From CAVOKN01 sp963696505 (GTDB taxonomy: Bacteria > Pseudomonadota > Gammaproteobacteria > Burkholderiales > Rhodocyclaceae), in NCBI GenBank assembly GCA_963696505.1, contig CAVOKN010000023.1, forward strand, positions 282,199-346,198: a stretch of 64,000 nucleotides of DNA, written 5' to 3'. A program made the position numbers and the translations under genes. Below, piece by piece: positions 9,752-17,520 of the stretch; the first letter of the stretch is position 1, and each line of letters starts with the position of its first letter. The notes below the pieces were generated by a model that was given only the letters and a program-made list of their open reading frames with translations, did no database searches and was not told where the DNA came from.

Positions 9752-9877
9752 AGGATTCAGGATCTAGGATTCAGGATTCAGTCAAATTTCGCGCGGCGGA
9801 GCCGCGCCAAGAGTTGGCTAGATCCTAGATCCTAGATCCTAGATCCTAGATCCTAGATCCTAGATCCTAGATCCTAG
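9752..9877. repeat. dyad heptamer array (forward GGATTCA, reverse TAGATCC)
   Basis: Four forward units (9752-9781), a 36-base spacer that itself contains the hairpin CGCGGCGGAGCCGCG, then about 8.5 uninterrupted copies of the reverse-complement-type unit CTAGATC (9818-9877). The two arms could pair into a long stem. The TAG stop codon of the downstream-located zinc-finger gene is supplied by this array. Confidence 0.85.
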
Positions 9878-10080
9878 TGATGTCCCTTGGGCCGCTCGCC
9901 CTTGAACACATACCGCGTCCCGCAGTACGGGCAATACGCCTCCCCGGTCTTGGCCACGTCGAGGAACACTCTCGGGTGGCGCGCCCAGAGGGGGGAGTCG
10001 GGCAGCGGGCAGTGCAGCGGCAACTGCTTGGCGCCGACCTCGACAACGCGGGCCTGGTCCTTCTGATTCGCTTCAGCCAT
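9874..10080 (-). CDS. small zinc-finger domain protein
   Basis: A 68-residue protein with a C-terminal CPYCGT knuckle and upstream Cys/His residues (LHCPLPDSPLWARHPRVFLDV), resembling the CHCC zinc-finger family related to the NDUFS6 tail. It overlaps the heptamer array, which provides its stop. It follows ilvE on the same strand by about 15 bases, so it is likely co-transcribed. Its role is unknown. Confidence 0.8.
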   Translation of the reverse strand: MAEANQKDQARVVEVGAKQLPLHCPLPDSPLWARHPRVFLDVAKTGEAYCPYCGTRYVFKGERPKGHH

Positions 10081-10095
10081 CGGATTCTTTCCTGA

Positions 10096-11016
10096 TCACA
10101 CGTAGGCGAGCCATTCGCGGTGCGCTTCCAGCCGGCCGTTCACCAGGTCGAAGAAGCGCTGCTGGATCTTGCTGGTGATAGGGCCGCGGTGGCCTTCGCC
10201 GATCACCCGGTTGTCGAGTTCGCGGATCGGCGTCACTTCGGCCGCGGTGCCGGTGAAGAAGGCCTCGTCGGCGATGTAGATGTCGTCGCGCGTGAGCCGC
10301 TTGGAGATCACCGTGTAGCCGAGTTCCTTCGCCAGCACATGCACCGAGGCGCGGGTGATGCCGACCAGCGCCGAGGCGATCTCGGGCTCGTAGATCTGCT
10401 GGTCCTTGATGACGAACAGGTTCTCGCCGGCGCCCTCGGCGACGAAGCCGTCCACGTCCAGCAGCAGCGCCTCGTCGTAGCCGTGTTCGACGGCCTCCAT
10501 GTTGGCGAGGATCGAATTGGCATAGGTGCCCGAGTACTTGGCGCGGCACATCGACACATTCACGTGGTGCCGCGCATAGCTGGAGGTCTTGACGCGGATG
10601 CCTTTCTCCAGGCCCTCCTCGCCGAGGTAGGCGCCCCAGGGCCAGGCGGCGATCGCCACATGGACCGCCGCGCCCTTGGGAGAGACGCCCATCTTCTCCG
10701 AACCGTAGAAGGCGATCGGCCGCACGTAGCAGGACTCCAGCTTGTTGGCGCGCACCACTTCCTTCTGCGCCTCGATCAGCGTGGCCCGCTCGTGAGGGAT
10801 CTTCATCATGTAGATGTGGGCCGAGTTGTAAAGCCGGTCGGTGTGCTCCTTGAGGCGGAAGATCGCCGTGCCCTGGGCCGTCTTGTACGCCCGCAGTCCC
10901 TCGAACACCGCCAGGCCGTAGTGCAGGGAGTGCGTGAGCACGTGGGTGTTGGCCTCGCGCCAGGGCACCAGCTTGCCGTCGTACCAGATGAAGCCGTCGC
11001 GATCGGCCATCGACAT
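10096..11016 (-). CDS. ilvE: branched-chain amino acid aminotransferase
   Basis: The 306-residue PLP-dependent class IV aminotransferase catalyses the last step of Val/Leu/Ile synthesis and the first of their breakdown. The conserved opening DGFIWYDGKLVPW, the PLP-lysine context CRAKYSGTYANS (Lys about 159), the GAGENLF loop and FFTGTAAEVTPI motif are all present. The start MSMADRDG is preferred because GGAG lies about 10 bases upstream; the open frame continues further but without conservation. Confidence 0.94.
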   Translation of the reverse strand: MSMADRDGFIWYDGKLVPWREANTHVLTHSLHYGLAVFEGLRAYKTAQGTAIFRLKEHTDRLYNSAHIYMMKIPHERATLIEAQKEVVRANKLESCYVRPIAFYGSEKMGVSPKGAAVHVAIAAWPWGAYLGEEGLEKGIRVKTSSYARHHVNVSMCRAKYSGTYANSILANMEAVEHGYDEALLLDVDGFVAEGAGENLFVIKDQQIYEPEIASALVGITRASVHVLAKELGYTVISKRLTRDDIYIADEAFFTGTAAEVTPIRELDNRVIGEGHRGPITSKIQQRFFDLVNGRLEAHREWLAYV

Positions 11017-11128
11017 GATGTTTCTCCGCATTTCCAAGGGAAGGCGCGATTCTAGCGCAACGGGCCGGGCCTGCCGAAGCGGCGCGGGTCGCGCGGTAGA
11101 ATGGCGCCCGCCCATGCACAGAACCGCC

Positions 11129-11575
11129 ATGATCTGGAAACCCAATGTCACCGTTGCTGCCGTGATCGAGCGCGACGGGCGCTTCCTGCTGGTGGAGGAG
11201 GAGACCACCGACGGTGTGCGCTTCAACCAGCCCGCCGGCCACCTCGACGAGGGCGAGTCGCTGCTCGAAGCCGTCGCGCGGGAAACGCTGGAGGAGACGG
11301 CACACCGCTTCGTGCCGCGCTTCCTGGTGGGCATCTACCAGTGGCGTCGGCCGGCGGGGGACGTCACCTATCTGCGCTTCGCCTTCGGCGGCGAGGTTCT
11401 CGGCCATGACCCGGGACAGGCGCTGGACGAAGGCATCCTGCGTGCGCTTTGGCTCAGCCCGGACGAACTGGCGCAGCGCTGCGAACGTCATCGCAGCCCG
11501 CTGGTGGCGCAGTGCATCGCCGACTACCTGGCGGGGCGGCGCTACCCCCTCGACCTGATCACCCACTACGCATGA
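11129..11575 (+). CDS. Nudix hydrolase (NudJ-like)
   Basis: A 148-residue Nudix phosphohydrolase. The Nudix box GHLDEGESLLEAVARE..EE fits GX5EX7REUXEEXGU (about residues 35-57). The N-terminus IWKPNVTVAAVIERDG is typical of phosphatase NudJ orthologues, which act on nucleoside or thiamin pyrophosphates. An alternative ATG lies 15 bases upstream at 11114. The stop overlaps the start of the next gene (ATGA), indicating translational coupling toward mnmA. Confidence 0.88.
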   Translation: MIWKPNVTVAAVIERDGRFLLVEEETTDGVRFNQPAGHLDEGESLLEAVARETLEETAHRFVPRFLVGIYQWRRPAGDVTYLRFAFGGEVLGHDPGQALDEGILRALWLSPDELAQRCERHRSPLVAQCIADYLAGRRYPLDLITHYA

Positions 11576-12135
11576 TCAGGGCATTGCTGCCGCCGCTGCT
11601 GCTGGCCGCCGGCTGCGCCCAGGCCGCGCAGGAGGTCGCCGTCTGCTACAACTACGGCTGCCTCACCGAGGCGCGCATCGCGTACTCCGAAAGTCAGCTC
11701 GCGGCGATCGGTGGCTTGCTGGCCGGGGCGCAGGATGCCGAGCGCGAACGCAGCGTGCTGGCGCTCGCCGTCGGCCTGCTCTACGCCTGGGCGGGACTGG
11801 TGTCGCCGATCGCCGCCGACCGCGGTGGCGACTACGCCGACGACGCGGTTTATGGGCGCATGGACTGCATCGACCATGCCACTTCGACCACGCGCCTGCT
11901 GCAGATGATCGAGGCGCGCGGCTGGCTGCGCTTCCACCGGGTGCTCGACTCCCAGCGGCGCGCGCCCTTCATCGTCAATCAGCATTTTTCCGCGGTCGTG
12001 GAGCAGACCGTGCCGCCGCCCGAGACCGAGGGCGCCGGGCGCTACGCGATCGACTCCTGGTTCTACGATAATGGCATGCCGGCGGTGGTGCTGCCGCTGG
12101 ACGACTGGCTGAAGGGAGCGGGGCCCGATGTCTGA
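11572..12135 (+). CDS. conserved exported protein of unknown function
   Basis: A 187-residue protein with an N-terminal signal-like segment (MIRALLPPLLLAAGCAQA) and a central conserved stretch GRMDCIDHATSTTRLLQ that contains Cys and His suggestive of a papain/transglutaminase-like core, which I cannot confirm. It overlaps the Nudix gene by four bases upstream and mnmA by eight bases downstream, so the three form a tight operon. Confidence 0.75.
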   Translation: MIRALLPPLLLAAGCAQAAQEVAVCYNYGCLTEARIAYSESQLAAIGGLLAGAQDAERERSVLALAVGLLYAWAGLVSPIAADRGGDYADDAVYGRMDCIDHATSTTRLLQMIEARGWLRFHRVLDSQRRAPFIVNQHFSAVVEQTVPPPETEGAGRYAIDSWFYDNGMPAVVLPLDDWLKGAGPDV

Positions 12136-13240
12136 GAAGCGTACCGTGGTGGTGGGGATGTCCGGCGGTGTCGATTCCTCGGTCGCCGCGATGCTGCTCA
12201 AGCAACAGGGCTGGCGCGTGATCGGCCTGTTCATGAAGAACTGGGAGGACGACGACGACGAGGAATACTGCTCGACGCGCCAGGACCTGATCGACGTCGC
12301 CGCGGTGGCGGACGTCCTGGGCATCGAACTGGAAGTCGTGAATTTCTCGGCGCAGTACAAGGAGCGCGTGTTCGCCGAGTTCCTGCGGGAATACCAGGCG
12401 GGCCGCACGCCCAACCCGGACGTGCTGTGCAACGCCGAGATCAAGTTCCGCGCCTTCCTCGACCACGCGCTGGCGCTGGGCGGCGAGCGCATTGCCACCG
12501 GCCACTATGCCCAGGTGCGGGAGTTCGACGGCGAGTTCCAGTTGCTCAAGGCCGAGGACGGCACCAAGGACCAGAGCTACTTCCTTTACCGGCTGAACCA
12601 GGCACAGCTCTCCCGGACGCTGTTCCCGCTGGGCGGGCTGTACAAGCGCGACGTGCGGCGCATGGCGCTGGCCGCGGGCTTGCCCAACCACGCCAAGAAG
12701 GATTCCACCGGCATCTGCTTCATCGGCGAGCGGCCGTTCCGCGAATTCCTGTCGCGCTACCTGCCGCCGCGCCCGGGCGAGATCCGCAGCCTCGACGGCG
12801 CCGCGGTCGGCCGCCACCACGGGCTGATGTACTACACCCTGGGCCAGCGCAAGGGCCTCGGCATAGGCGGCGTGGCGGGCCACGAGGACGAGGCGGGCGA
12901 GCACGAGGCCTGGTATGTCACCGGCAAGGACATGGCGGCCAACGTGCTCTACGTGGTGCAGGGCCATGACCACCCGGCACTGCTCGCCGAGCGCATCGTC
13001 GCCGCCGACCTCACCTGGGTGAGCGGCCGCCAGCCGCATACCCATTGGGTCTATACCGCCAAGACGCGTTATCGCCAGCCCGACGCGGCCTGCGAGATCG
13101 AGGCAGTTGACGCCCGGCACTGCGACATCGCCTTCGCCGCGCCGCAGTGGGCCGCCACGCCCGGTCAGTCGGTCGTCATCTACGAGTCGAAGGTCTGCCT
13201 CGGCGGCGGAATCATCGACAAGGCCACGGCCAGTTTGTAG
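12128..13240 (+). CDS. mnmA: tRNA-specific 2-thiouridylase
   Basis: The 370-residue enzyme 2-thiolates U34 of tRNA(Lys/Glu/Gln). It has the PP-loop GMSGGVDSS (residues 10-18), the catalytic cysteine in NPDVLCNAEIKF (Cys101) and the second active-site cysteine in DSTGICFIGERPF (about 198), as well as the family insertion NWEDDDDEEYCS. It is the last gene of the Nudix-exported protein-mnmA operon. Confidence 0.96.
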   Translation: MSEKRTVVVGMSGGVDSSVAAMLLKQQGWRVIGLFMKNWEDDDDEEYCSTRQDLIDVAAVADVLGIELEVVNFSAQYKERVFAEFLREYQAGRTPNPDVLCNAEIKFRAFLDHALALGGERIATGHYAQVREFDGEFQLLKAEDGTKDQSYFLYRLNQAQLSRTLFPLGGLYKRDVRRMALAAGLPNHAKKDSTGICFIGERPFREFLSRYLPPRPGEIRSLDGAAVGRHHGLMYYTLGQRKGLGIGGVAGHEDEAGEHEAWYVTGKDMAANVLYVVQGHDHPALLAERIVAADLTWVSGRQPHTHWVYTAKTRYRQPDAACEIEAVDARHCDIAFAAPQWAATPGQSVVIYESKVCLGGGIIDKATASL

Positions 13241-13329
13241 GTTGACTCAGGCGAAGCGCAGCGGACGTTCGGCGGCTGGCGTCGCGGATTTGGCGCCGGG
13301 ACCCTTGATCCGGCCTGCGAATAGGCGCT

Positions 13330-14811
13330 TCACGAGGACTGACTCTTGATCAGCGGCTCGGCGTCGGGGTAGAACTGCTCCAGCAGGCCGGCGATGCACT
13401 CGCTTGCCAGCGCCTCGATTTCTTCCTGCAGGGCAGCCGGATCGCCGGCGGACTTTGCGCGCTCCCACAGGGCGCGGATTTCCTCGCGCCGGCTTGCCGC
13501 ACAATCGGCCACGCTATCCTGCCAGAAGGCCGGATGCTCGCTCTCGGCGAAGTCGCCGCGGCCGCGGCCGAAATGGATCACCGCCAGGTAGCGCAGCACC
13601 GCGGAGCGCAGCAGGCCCTCGAAGAATTCGGGCGACCAGCGCAGCGAAGCCTGCGTCTGGCCCTTCACCAGGTTGTAGCCGCGGGCGATGCTGCCCGCTC
13701 CGAGCGCCCCCAGCACGCTGCCACTCACCACGCCGCTGCCGAAGCTGAAGCCCCCCGCCGCGAGATCCGCTGCCAGACCGCCCAGCGCACCGGTGACCAG
13801 GCCACCCAGCATGGCCGCCAGACCGGCGTTGACGGGCCGGGTGGCTGCAAAGTCAGCCGCCAGGCGACGGCGGATCTCGCTGGCGGCATGGCCTTCGAGG
13901 CCGTGCAGTTCGATCAGCGCGTCGGTTGCGGCACGGATGTCGGTGGCTAGGCGCTGCGCCAGCGCCGCCATGGCATTGTCCTTGTCGGCGCGGTCGGGAT
14001 CGCTGCGGGTGGCGAGCGCCTTCATCAGTCCGACTGCCTTCTGCGCCAGCGCGCGGTTCGGCAGCTCCTCGCGCTCGCACAGCGCGCGGGCGAGCTGGCG
14101 CGCGATGATGCTCATCGATTTGTGGAAGCGCGCGAGGTTCTTGTCGCGCCAGGCCTGCGTCAGCCGCGCGAACGCGCCCTGCTTTTCCAGCGGCAGCAGT
14201 GCGCCCACCGCGCGCAGCAACTCGCCTTCCTGCACCCAGCAGCGGGCGAAGGCGTCGAGGCTCATCGTCGCCCGGACAACGCCGTGGCCCGCCAACTGGC
14301 GTTGCCAGGCCTCCTCGTCGGCGCGCTCCAGCTCCGGGCTGCGCGGCGGGCCGGTCTGGTTGAGCAGCAGGATCACCGGCTTGCCGATCCAGGCGAGGAT
14401 CTCCATCTCCAGCGCAACGTAGCCGGCATCCTCCGGCGCCTCGGCGGCATTGACCAGGTAGAGAATGACGTCGGCTTCGTCGCGGGCGTTGCGCATCGCC
14501 TGCTGGCTGCACCACAGCGGCCGGTCGCGGTAGCGGTCCCATACCTGGGTCAGCATCCAGCCGACGGGGTTGCCGGAATGCCGCAGCCGCTTCGCCAGCC
14601 GCGCCGTGTCGCCGAAGCCGGGGGTGTCCCACAGCCGCAGCGCGCAGCCGTCGGGCGTCTCCATCATCGGATAGGCGTCGCTCATGTCCGTGACATGAGC
14701 CTCGTCGCGCACCTCGCCCACGTCGCGGCCGAGCAGGGTGCGCGCCAGCGTCGTCTTGCCCGCGTTGGTGTGGGAGATCAGGCTCAAGTTGATGACGCGC
14801 GGATCGCTCAT
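13330..14811 (-). CDS. DUF3482-containing GTPase
   Basis: A 493-residue GTP-binding protein: P-loop HTNAGKTTLAR (about 14-24), switch II DTPGFGD, and an NQTG base-recognition-like motif. A glycine- and alanine-rich hydrophobic stretch (GLAAMLGGLVTGALGGLAADLAAGG) follows at about 325-365 and could insert in a membrane. The chosen start (SDPRVINLSLISH) overlaps the stop of the DUF2868 gene by four bases. The pair is commonly found together in proteobacteria; the function is unknown. Confidence 0.88.
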   Translation of the reverse strand: MSDPRVINLSLISHTNAGKTTLARTLLGRDVGEVRDEAHVTDMSDAYPMMETPDGCALRLWDTPGFGDTARLAKRLRHSGNPVGWMLTQVWDRYRDRPLWCSQQAMRNARDEADVILYLVNAAEAPEDAGYVALEMEILAWIGKPVILLLNQTGPPRSPELERADEEAWQRQLAGHGVVRATMSLDAFARCWVQEGELLRAVGALLPLEKQGAFARLTQAWRDKNLARFHKSMSIIARQLARALCEREELPNRALAQKAVGLMKALATRSDPDRADKDNAMAALAQRLATDIRAATDALIELHGLEGHAASEIRRRLAADFAATRPVNAGLAAMLGGLVTGALGGLAADLAAGGFSFGSGVVSGSVLGALGAGSIARGYNLVKGQTQASLRWSPEFFEGLLRSAVLRYLAVIHFGRGRGDFAESEHPAFWQDSVADCAASRREEIRALWERAKSAGDPAALQEEIEALASECIAGLLEQFYPDAEPLIKSQSS

Positions 14812-16403
14812 GCCGCCTGCTCCGCGCCCGCGAGCAGGGCTTCCAGGACGGCGCGCTGCGCTTCTCCGGCCGCTGCGAGGTCGATCATGCCTGCGTCGTG
14901 ACCCGAAAGCGCGTTGCGCCATGCCTTGCGGCGCTGCGCCAGTCGCACCGGTGCCTCGGCCTCGGCGCCGAGGCGGCCGCGGTAGGCTGACTCGTCCACC
15001 AGCACCAGCAGACGGCGCGCACAGCGGCCTTCACTGACGAGCTGCGCCAGCCCGTCGCAGAGGCGGCCATGGGTTTCGTGCTCCGGCGTGCCCGCCAGGC
15101 TGAACACCAGCACCATCCAGTCCGCGGGCGGTGCGGTCGATCCGGCGAGCTGTGCCAGGTACTCATCCTCCGCGCCATAGTCGACGATCTCCGGATCCGG
15201 CAGGCGCAGTCCTTCACCGAGCGCGTCGCGCAGCAGTTGCGCGAGAGCCTGCCGCCCCGTTGCCGGCAGGTGATAGCTGTAGCAGACGAATCGCACCGTC
15301 GGGGCGGTCCCGGGACTGGCACCGAGCAGCCGGCGGAAGTAGGGGTCGCCGCGCGGCGGCAGGGGGAAGTCCGCGGCCCGGCGTCTCGCGTTCAGCCACG
15401 ATGCGATTCCCAACACGAAGCGAGGCAAGACGATGAACAGCGCTGCGGTGATCGCATAGAGGTGGATCCAGCGCGCCGCGTTTTCGCCCGGCTGATCGGG
15501 CGAGAAGCGCAGCGCCTGCCATTGCTCTGCCTGCGGCAGCTCGATGCCGCTCAGTGCGGAGGCCGGTGCCAGCACCGCGCCGACAATGCGAGCGACCGCC
15601 TGTGCGTCGAGGAAGGTGCTCTCCCAGCCTGCGCGGTACTCGAAACCGAGGCCGCGCAGGTACATCCCCGCCACCGCGCCGGCGGCCAGCAGCGCCGCCG
15701 AAACATGCAGGATGGCTGCCGCGCGGGCGGCAGCCAACGCGCCGCCCCGCGCTATCCAGTCGGTGGCGAAGCGCGTCAGGGCCAGCGCTGCGACGCCGCC
15801 GTCCGTGGCCGAACGAACCGCCGTCGCCGCAGCCCCGAGCCGGCGTGACAGGAGGCGGCGAAGGCCGGAAGACGGCGAACGCCGCGTATCGCCCGCGCGG
15901 AGCAGTTGCTTCAGCGCAAGCACGGCGTATACGCCAAGGTTCCACAAGAGCATGCCCAGCAACGGAAACGCGACAATGTTGATGGCATTGCCGGCGCCGA
16001 GGTCGTGGAGAAGCGCACCGGCCACGAAGGCCGCGACGGGCAAAGCCCAGGCGATTCGCCATCCGCCCTTCAGCCTGGCGATGGTCCGCGGCACGGCAGG
16101 GATCGACCGGCCGAGCGCATCCAGGACGAGGCCGGCGCGGCGCAGTAGATAGTCCTCCTCTTGCGCCGACAACGATGCCGCGCCTGCCTCTGCCTCTGGC
16201 GGCAGGCCGGCTTCACGGGCAATCCGGCGGCGCTGCGGCTCCGGAATGAGGCTGCCGTCCCGGTCCTCGCTCTCGATGGCGCGGGTCAGCAGTACCTGGC
16301 TGGCATCGGCTTCGTTCACTGCGGATTTGCGGCTTCGCCACAGCGGCACGAATGCCGGTGCGGCGAAGCCGTCGATCGGATGGCACAGGCCATAGTGTGC
16401 CAC
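14808..16403 (-). CDS. DUF2868 membrane protein
   Basis: A protein of up to 531 residues with about four hydrophobic segments (around 112-165 as two, about 225-245, about 315-335) and a soluble C-terminal region. It belongs to the DUF2868 family that is coupled to DUF3482 GTPases, here by an ATGA overlap. The translation start is uncertain: a GTG at 16319 (VNEADASQVLL) may be the true start because the first 28 residues look unlike the rest. Confidence 0.85.
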   Translation of the reverse strand: MAHYGLCHPIDGFAAPAFVPLWRSRKSAVNEADASQVLLTRAIESEDRDGSLIPEPQRRRIAREAGLPPEAEAGAASLSAQEEDYLLRRAGLVLDALGRSIPAVPRTIARLKGGWRIAWALPVAAFVAGALLHDLGAGNAINIVAFPLLGMLLWNLGVYAVLALKQLLRAGDTRRSPSSGLRRLLSRRLGAAATAVRSATDGGVAALALTRFATDWIARGGALAAARAAAILHVSAALLAAGAVAGMYLRGLGFEYRAGWESTFLDAQAVARIVGAVLAPASALSGIELPQAEQWQALRFSPDQPGENAARWIHLYAITAALFIVLPRFVLGIASWLNARRRAADFPLPPRGDPYFRRLLGASPGTAPTVRFVCYSYHLPATGRQALAQLLRDALGEGLRLPDPEIVDYGAEDEYLAQLAGSTAPPADWMVLVFSLAGTPEHETHGRLCDGLAQLVSEGRCARRLLVLVDESAYRGRLGAEAEAPVRLAQRRKAWRNALSGHDAGMIDLAAAGEAQRAVLEALLAGAEQAA

Positions 16404-16598
16404 GAGCCGACGCCGCTACCGCCGCAAACGAGCAGTGCGGACGCATCCGCGGAATGCAGTATGGATATATTCGGCGGCGTGTGGAACAGGTCACGCCGCG
16501 CGGCGCCTCGCTGCGGCGCCTGCGGCGCAATTCACGGCCCATGACGAAGGAGAGCCTCAGAATCCGCCTCACGTTATCTAACAACCGAGGGATTGAAC

Positions 16599-16682
16599 AT
16601 GTACACGTGGATCATTGGCGCAATGGCTCTGGTTCTTGTCGTAATGGTGCTGGGGTTCTTCACGAACCCGAACAAACAGTGA
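16599..16682 (+). CDS. possible 27-residue membrane microprotein
   Basis: This short frame encodes a single strongly hydrophobic helix (YTWIIGAMALVLVVMVLGFF) followed by a polar tail TNPNKQ and a stop. A GAGG lies about 11 bases upstream of the ATG. It sits in a gap of more than 400 bases that otherwise holds only a palindromic repeat. No family is recognised. The codon use and clear helix make it better than chance, but expression is unproven. Confidence 0.45.
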   Translation: MYTWIIGAMALVLVVMVLGFFTNPNKQ

Positions 16683-16720
16683 CAATAGGATCGCCGATGA
16701 GGTGCGGTGCGCCGCGCTCC

Positions 16721-16858
16721 AGAGGTTGTGAAGAAATCGTAGCGAGCGGCCCGAGTTCGGTCCGAGGAGCGCAGGCGTACTAACTGGTACGCTCATTGGC
16801 AAAATCGGCAGCGCAGGATCGAAATCGGGACGCGCAGTAGATTTACTCACAACCTCTC
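16721..16858. mobile_element. MITE-like element with 11-bp inverted ends
   Basis: A 138-base stretch is bounded by perfect inverted repeats AGAGGTTGTGA (16721-16731) and TCACAACCTCT (16848-16858) and contains internal dyads, including GCGTACTAACTGGTACGC. It has no coding capacity. The right end reads into the 3' end of the hydrogenase maturation protease gene and supplies its last codons and stop. I recall similar GGTTGTGA-bounded repeats in betaproteobacteria, but that is from memory. Target duplication not identified. Confidence 0.6.
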
Positions 16859-17397
16859 AGCGGCGCGCCGGGACGCACGCCCCATCGCGCCAGCACGCCC
16901 AGCGCCATCGCCACAGCCTCGGGCAAGCGCGCCTGGACCGGCGCGCTGAGATCGCCGCCGTATTCGTCCAGCACCACCGGTTGCACGCCGATCAGCCGAA
17001 TCTCGGGTGGCAGCGTGCCGCTGATCTGGGCAAAGGCGAGCACGTCCTGAAACCCCGTCTGGTGCATGCTCAGCTTGCCCGTCGCGATGAAACGGGGGAT
17101 TTCGTCGGCCTCGATGCAGCGCAGGCTACCGGGTTCCAGTCCGTAGTCCACGGCGTCGAAGATCAGCATCCGGCCCACGCCTTCCATCTCGTCGAGCAGG
17201 GCCATGCCGCGGGTACCGCCGTCCACCAGCCGAACGTGTTCGGGGAAGCTGTAGTCCTGCTCCAGCGCCTCGACGCAGCGCACGCCGAAGCCTTCGTCGG
17301 CCCACAGCACATTGCCCAGGCCCAGCACCAGTATCGTTCCATTGACATCCTTCCCGGCCTGAAGGCCGGAGATTCCTACGGCGCTCAGGCGCGGCAT
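16843..17397 (-). CDS. [NiFe]-hydrogenase maturation endopeptidase (HyaD/HupD-like)
   Basis: This protease removes the C-terminal extension of the large subunit after nickel insertion. The core is complete: LVLGLGNVLWADEGFGVR (Glu of the DEG motif), IFDAVDYG (Asp) and SMHQTGF (His) are the three nickel-sensing ligands. The first ~19 codons are encoded by the right end of the adjacent IS605-type element, and the last codons with the stop TAA lie in the terminal repeat of the MITE-like element. The native start codon has apparently been lost or replaced, since the family normally begins one or two residues before LVLGLGN. Confidence 0.85.
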   Translation of the reverse strand: MPRLSAVGISGLQAGKDVNGTILVLGLGNVLWADEGFGVRCVEALEQDYSFPEHVRLVDGGTRGMALLDEMEGVGRMLIFDAVDYGLEPGSLRCIEADEIPRFIATGKLSMHQTGFQDVLAFAQISGTLPPEIRLIGVQPVVLDEYGGDLSAPVQARLPEAVAMALGVLARWGVRPGAPLRGCE

Positions 17398-17520
17398 TGA
17401 GTCGCCCCTGAGTCGCTTCGGTGGGTTCCTGCTGCTGGCGGTCTTGCTGCACCGCTCACTTCACAGGCTAGCCGGGCGTGTCCCGCCCTTAACACATTGA
17501 TCGCGCCGACCCTATCGGCG
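17343..17520 (-). ncRNA. putative TnpB-associated omega RNA (reRNA) region
   Basis: In this family the 3' end of tnpB and the right end encode an RNA that programs TnpB; its guide is the host DNA just past the right end. Here that would be the hydrogenase maturation protease coding start (reading minus strand past GGATGTCAA into TGGAACGATACTGG). The assignment rests on the family rule and the right-end hairpin, and the 5' limit is a guess. Confidence 0.4.
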
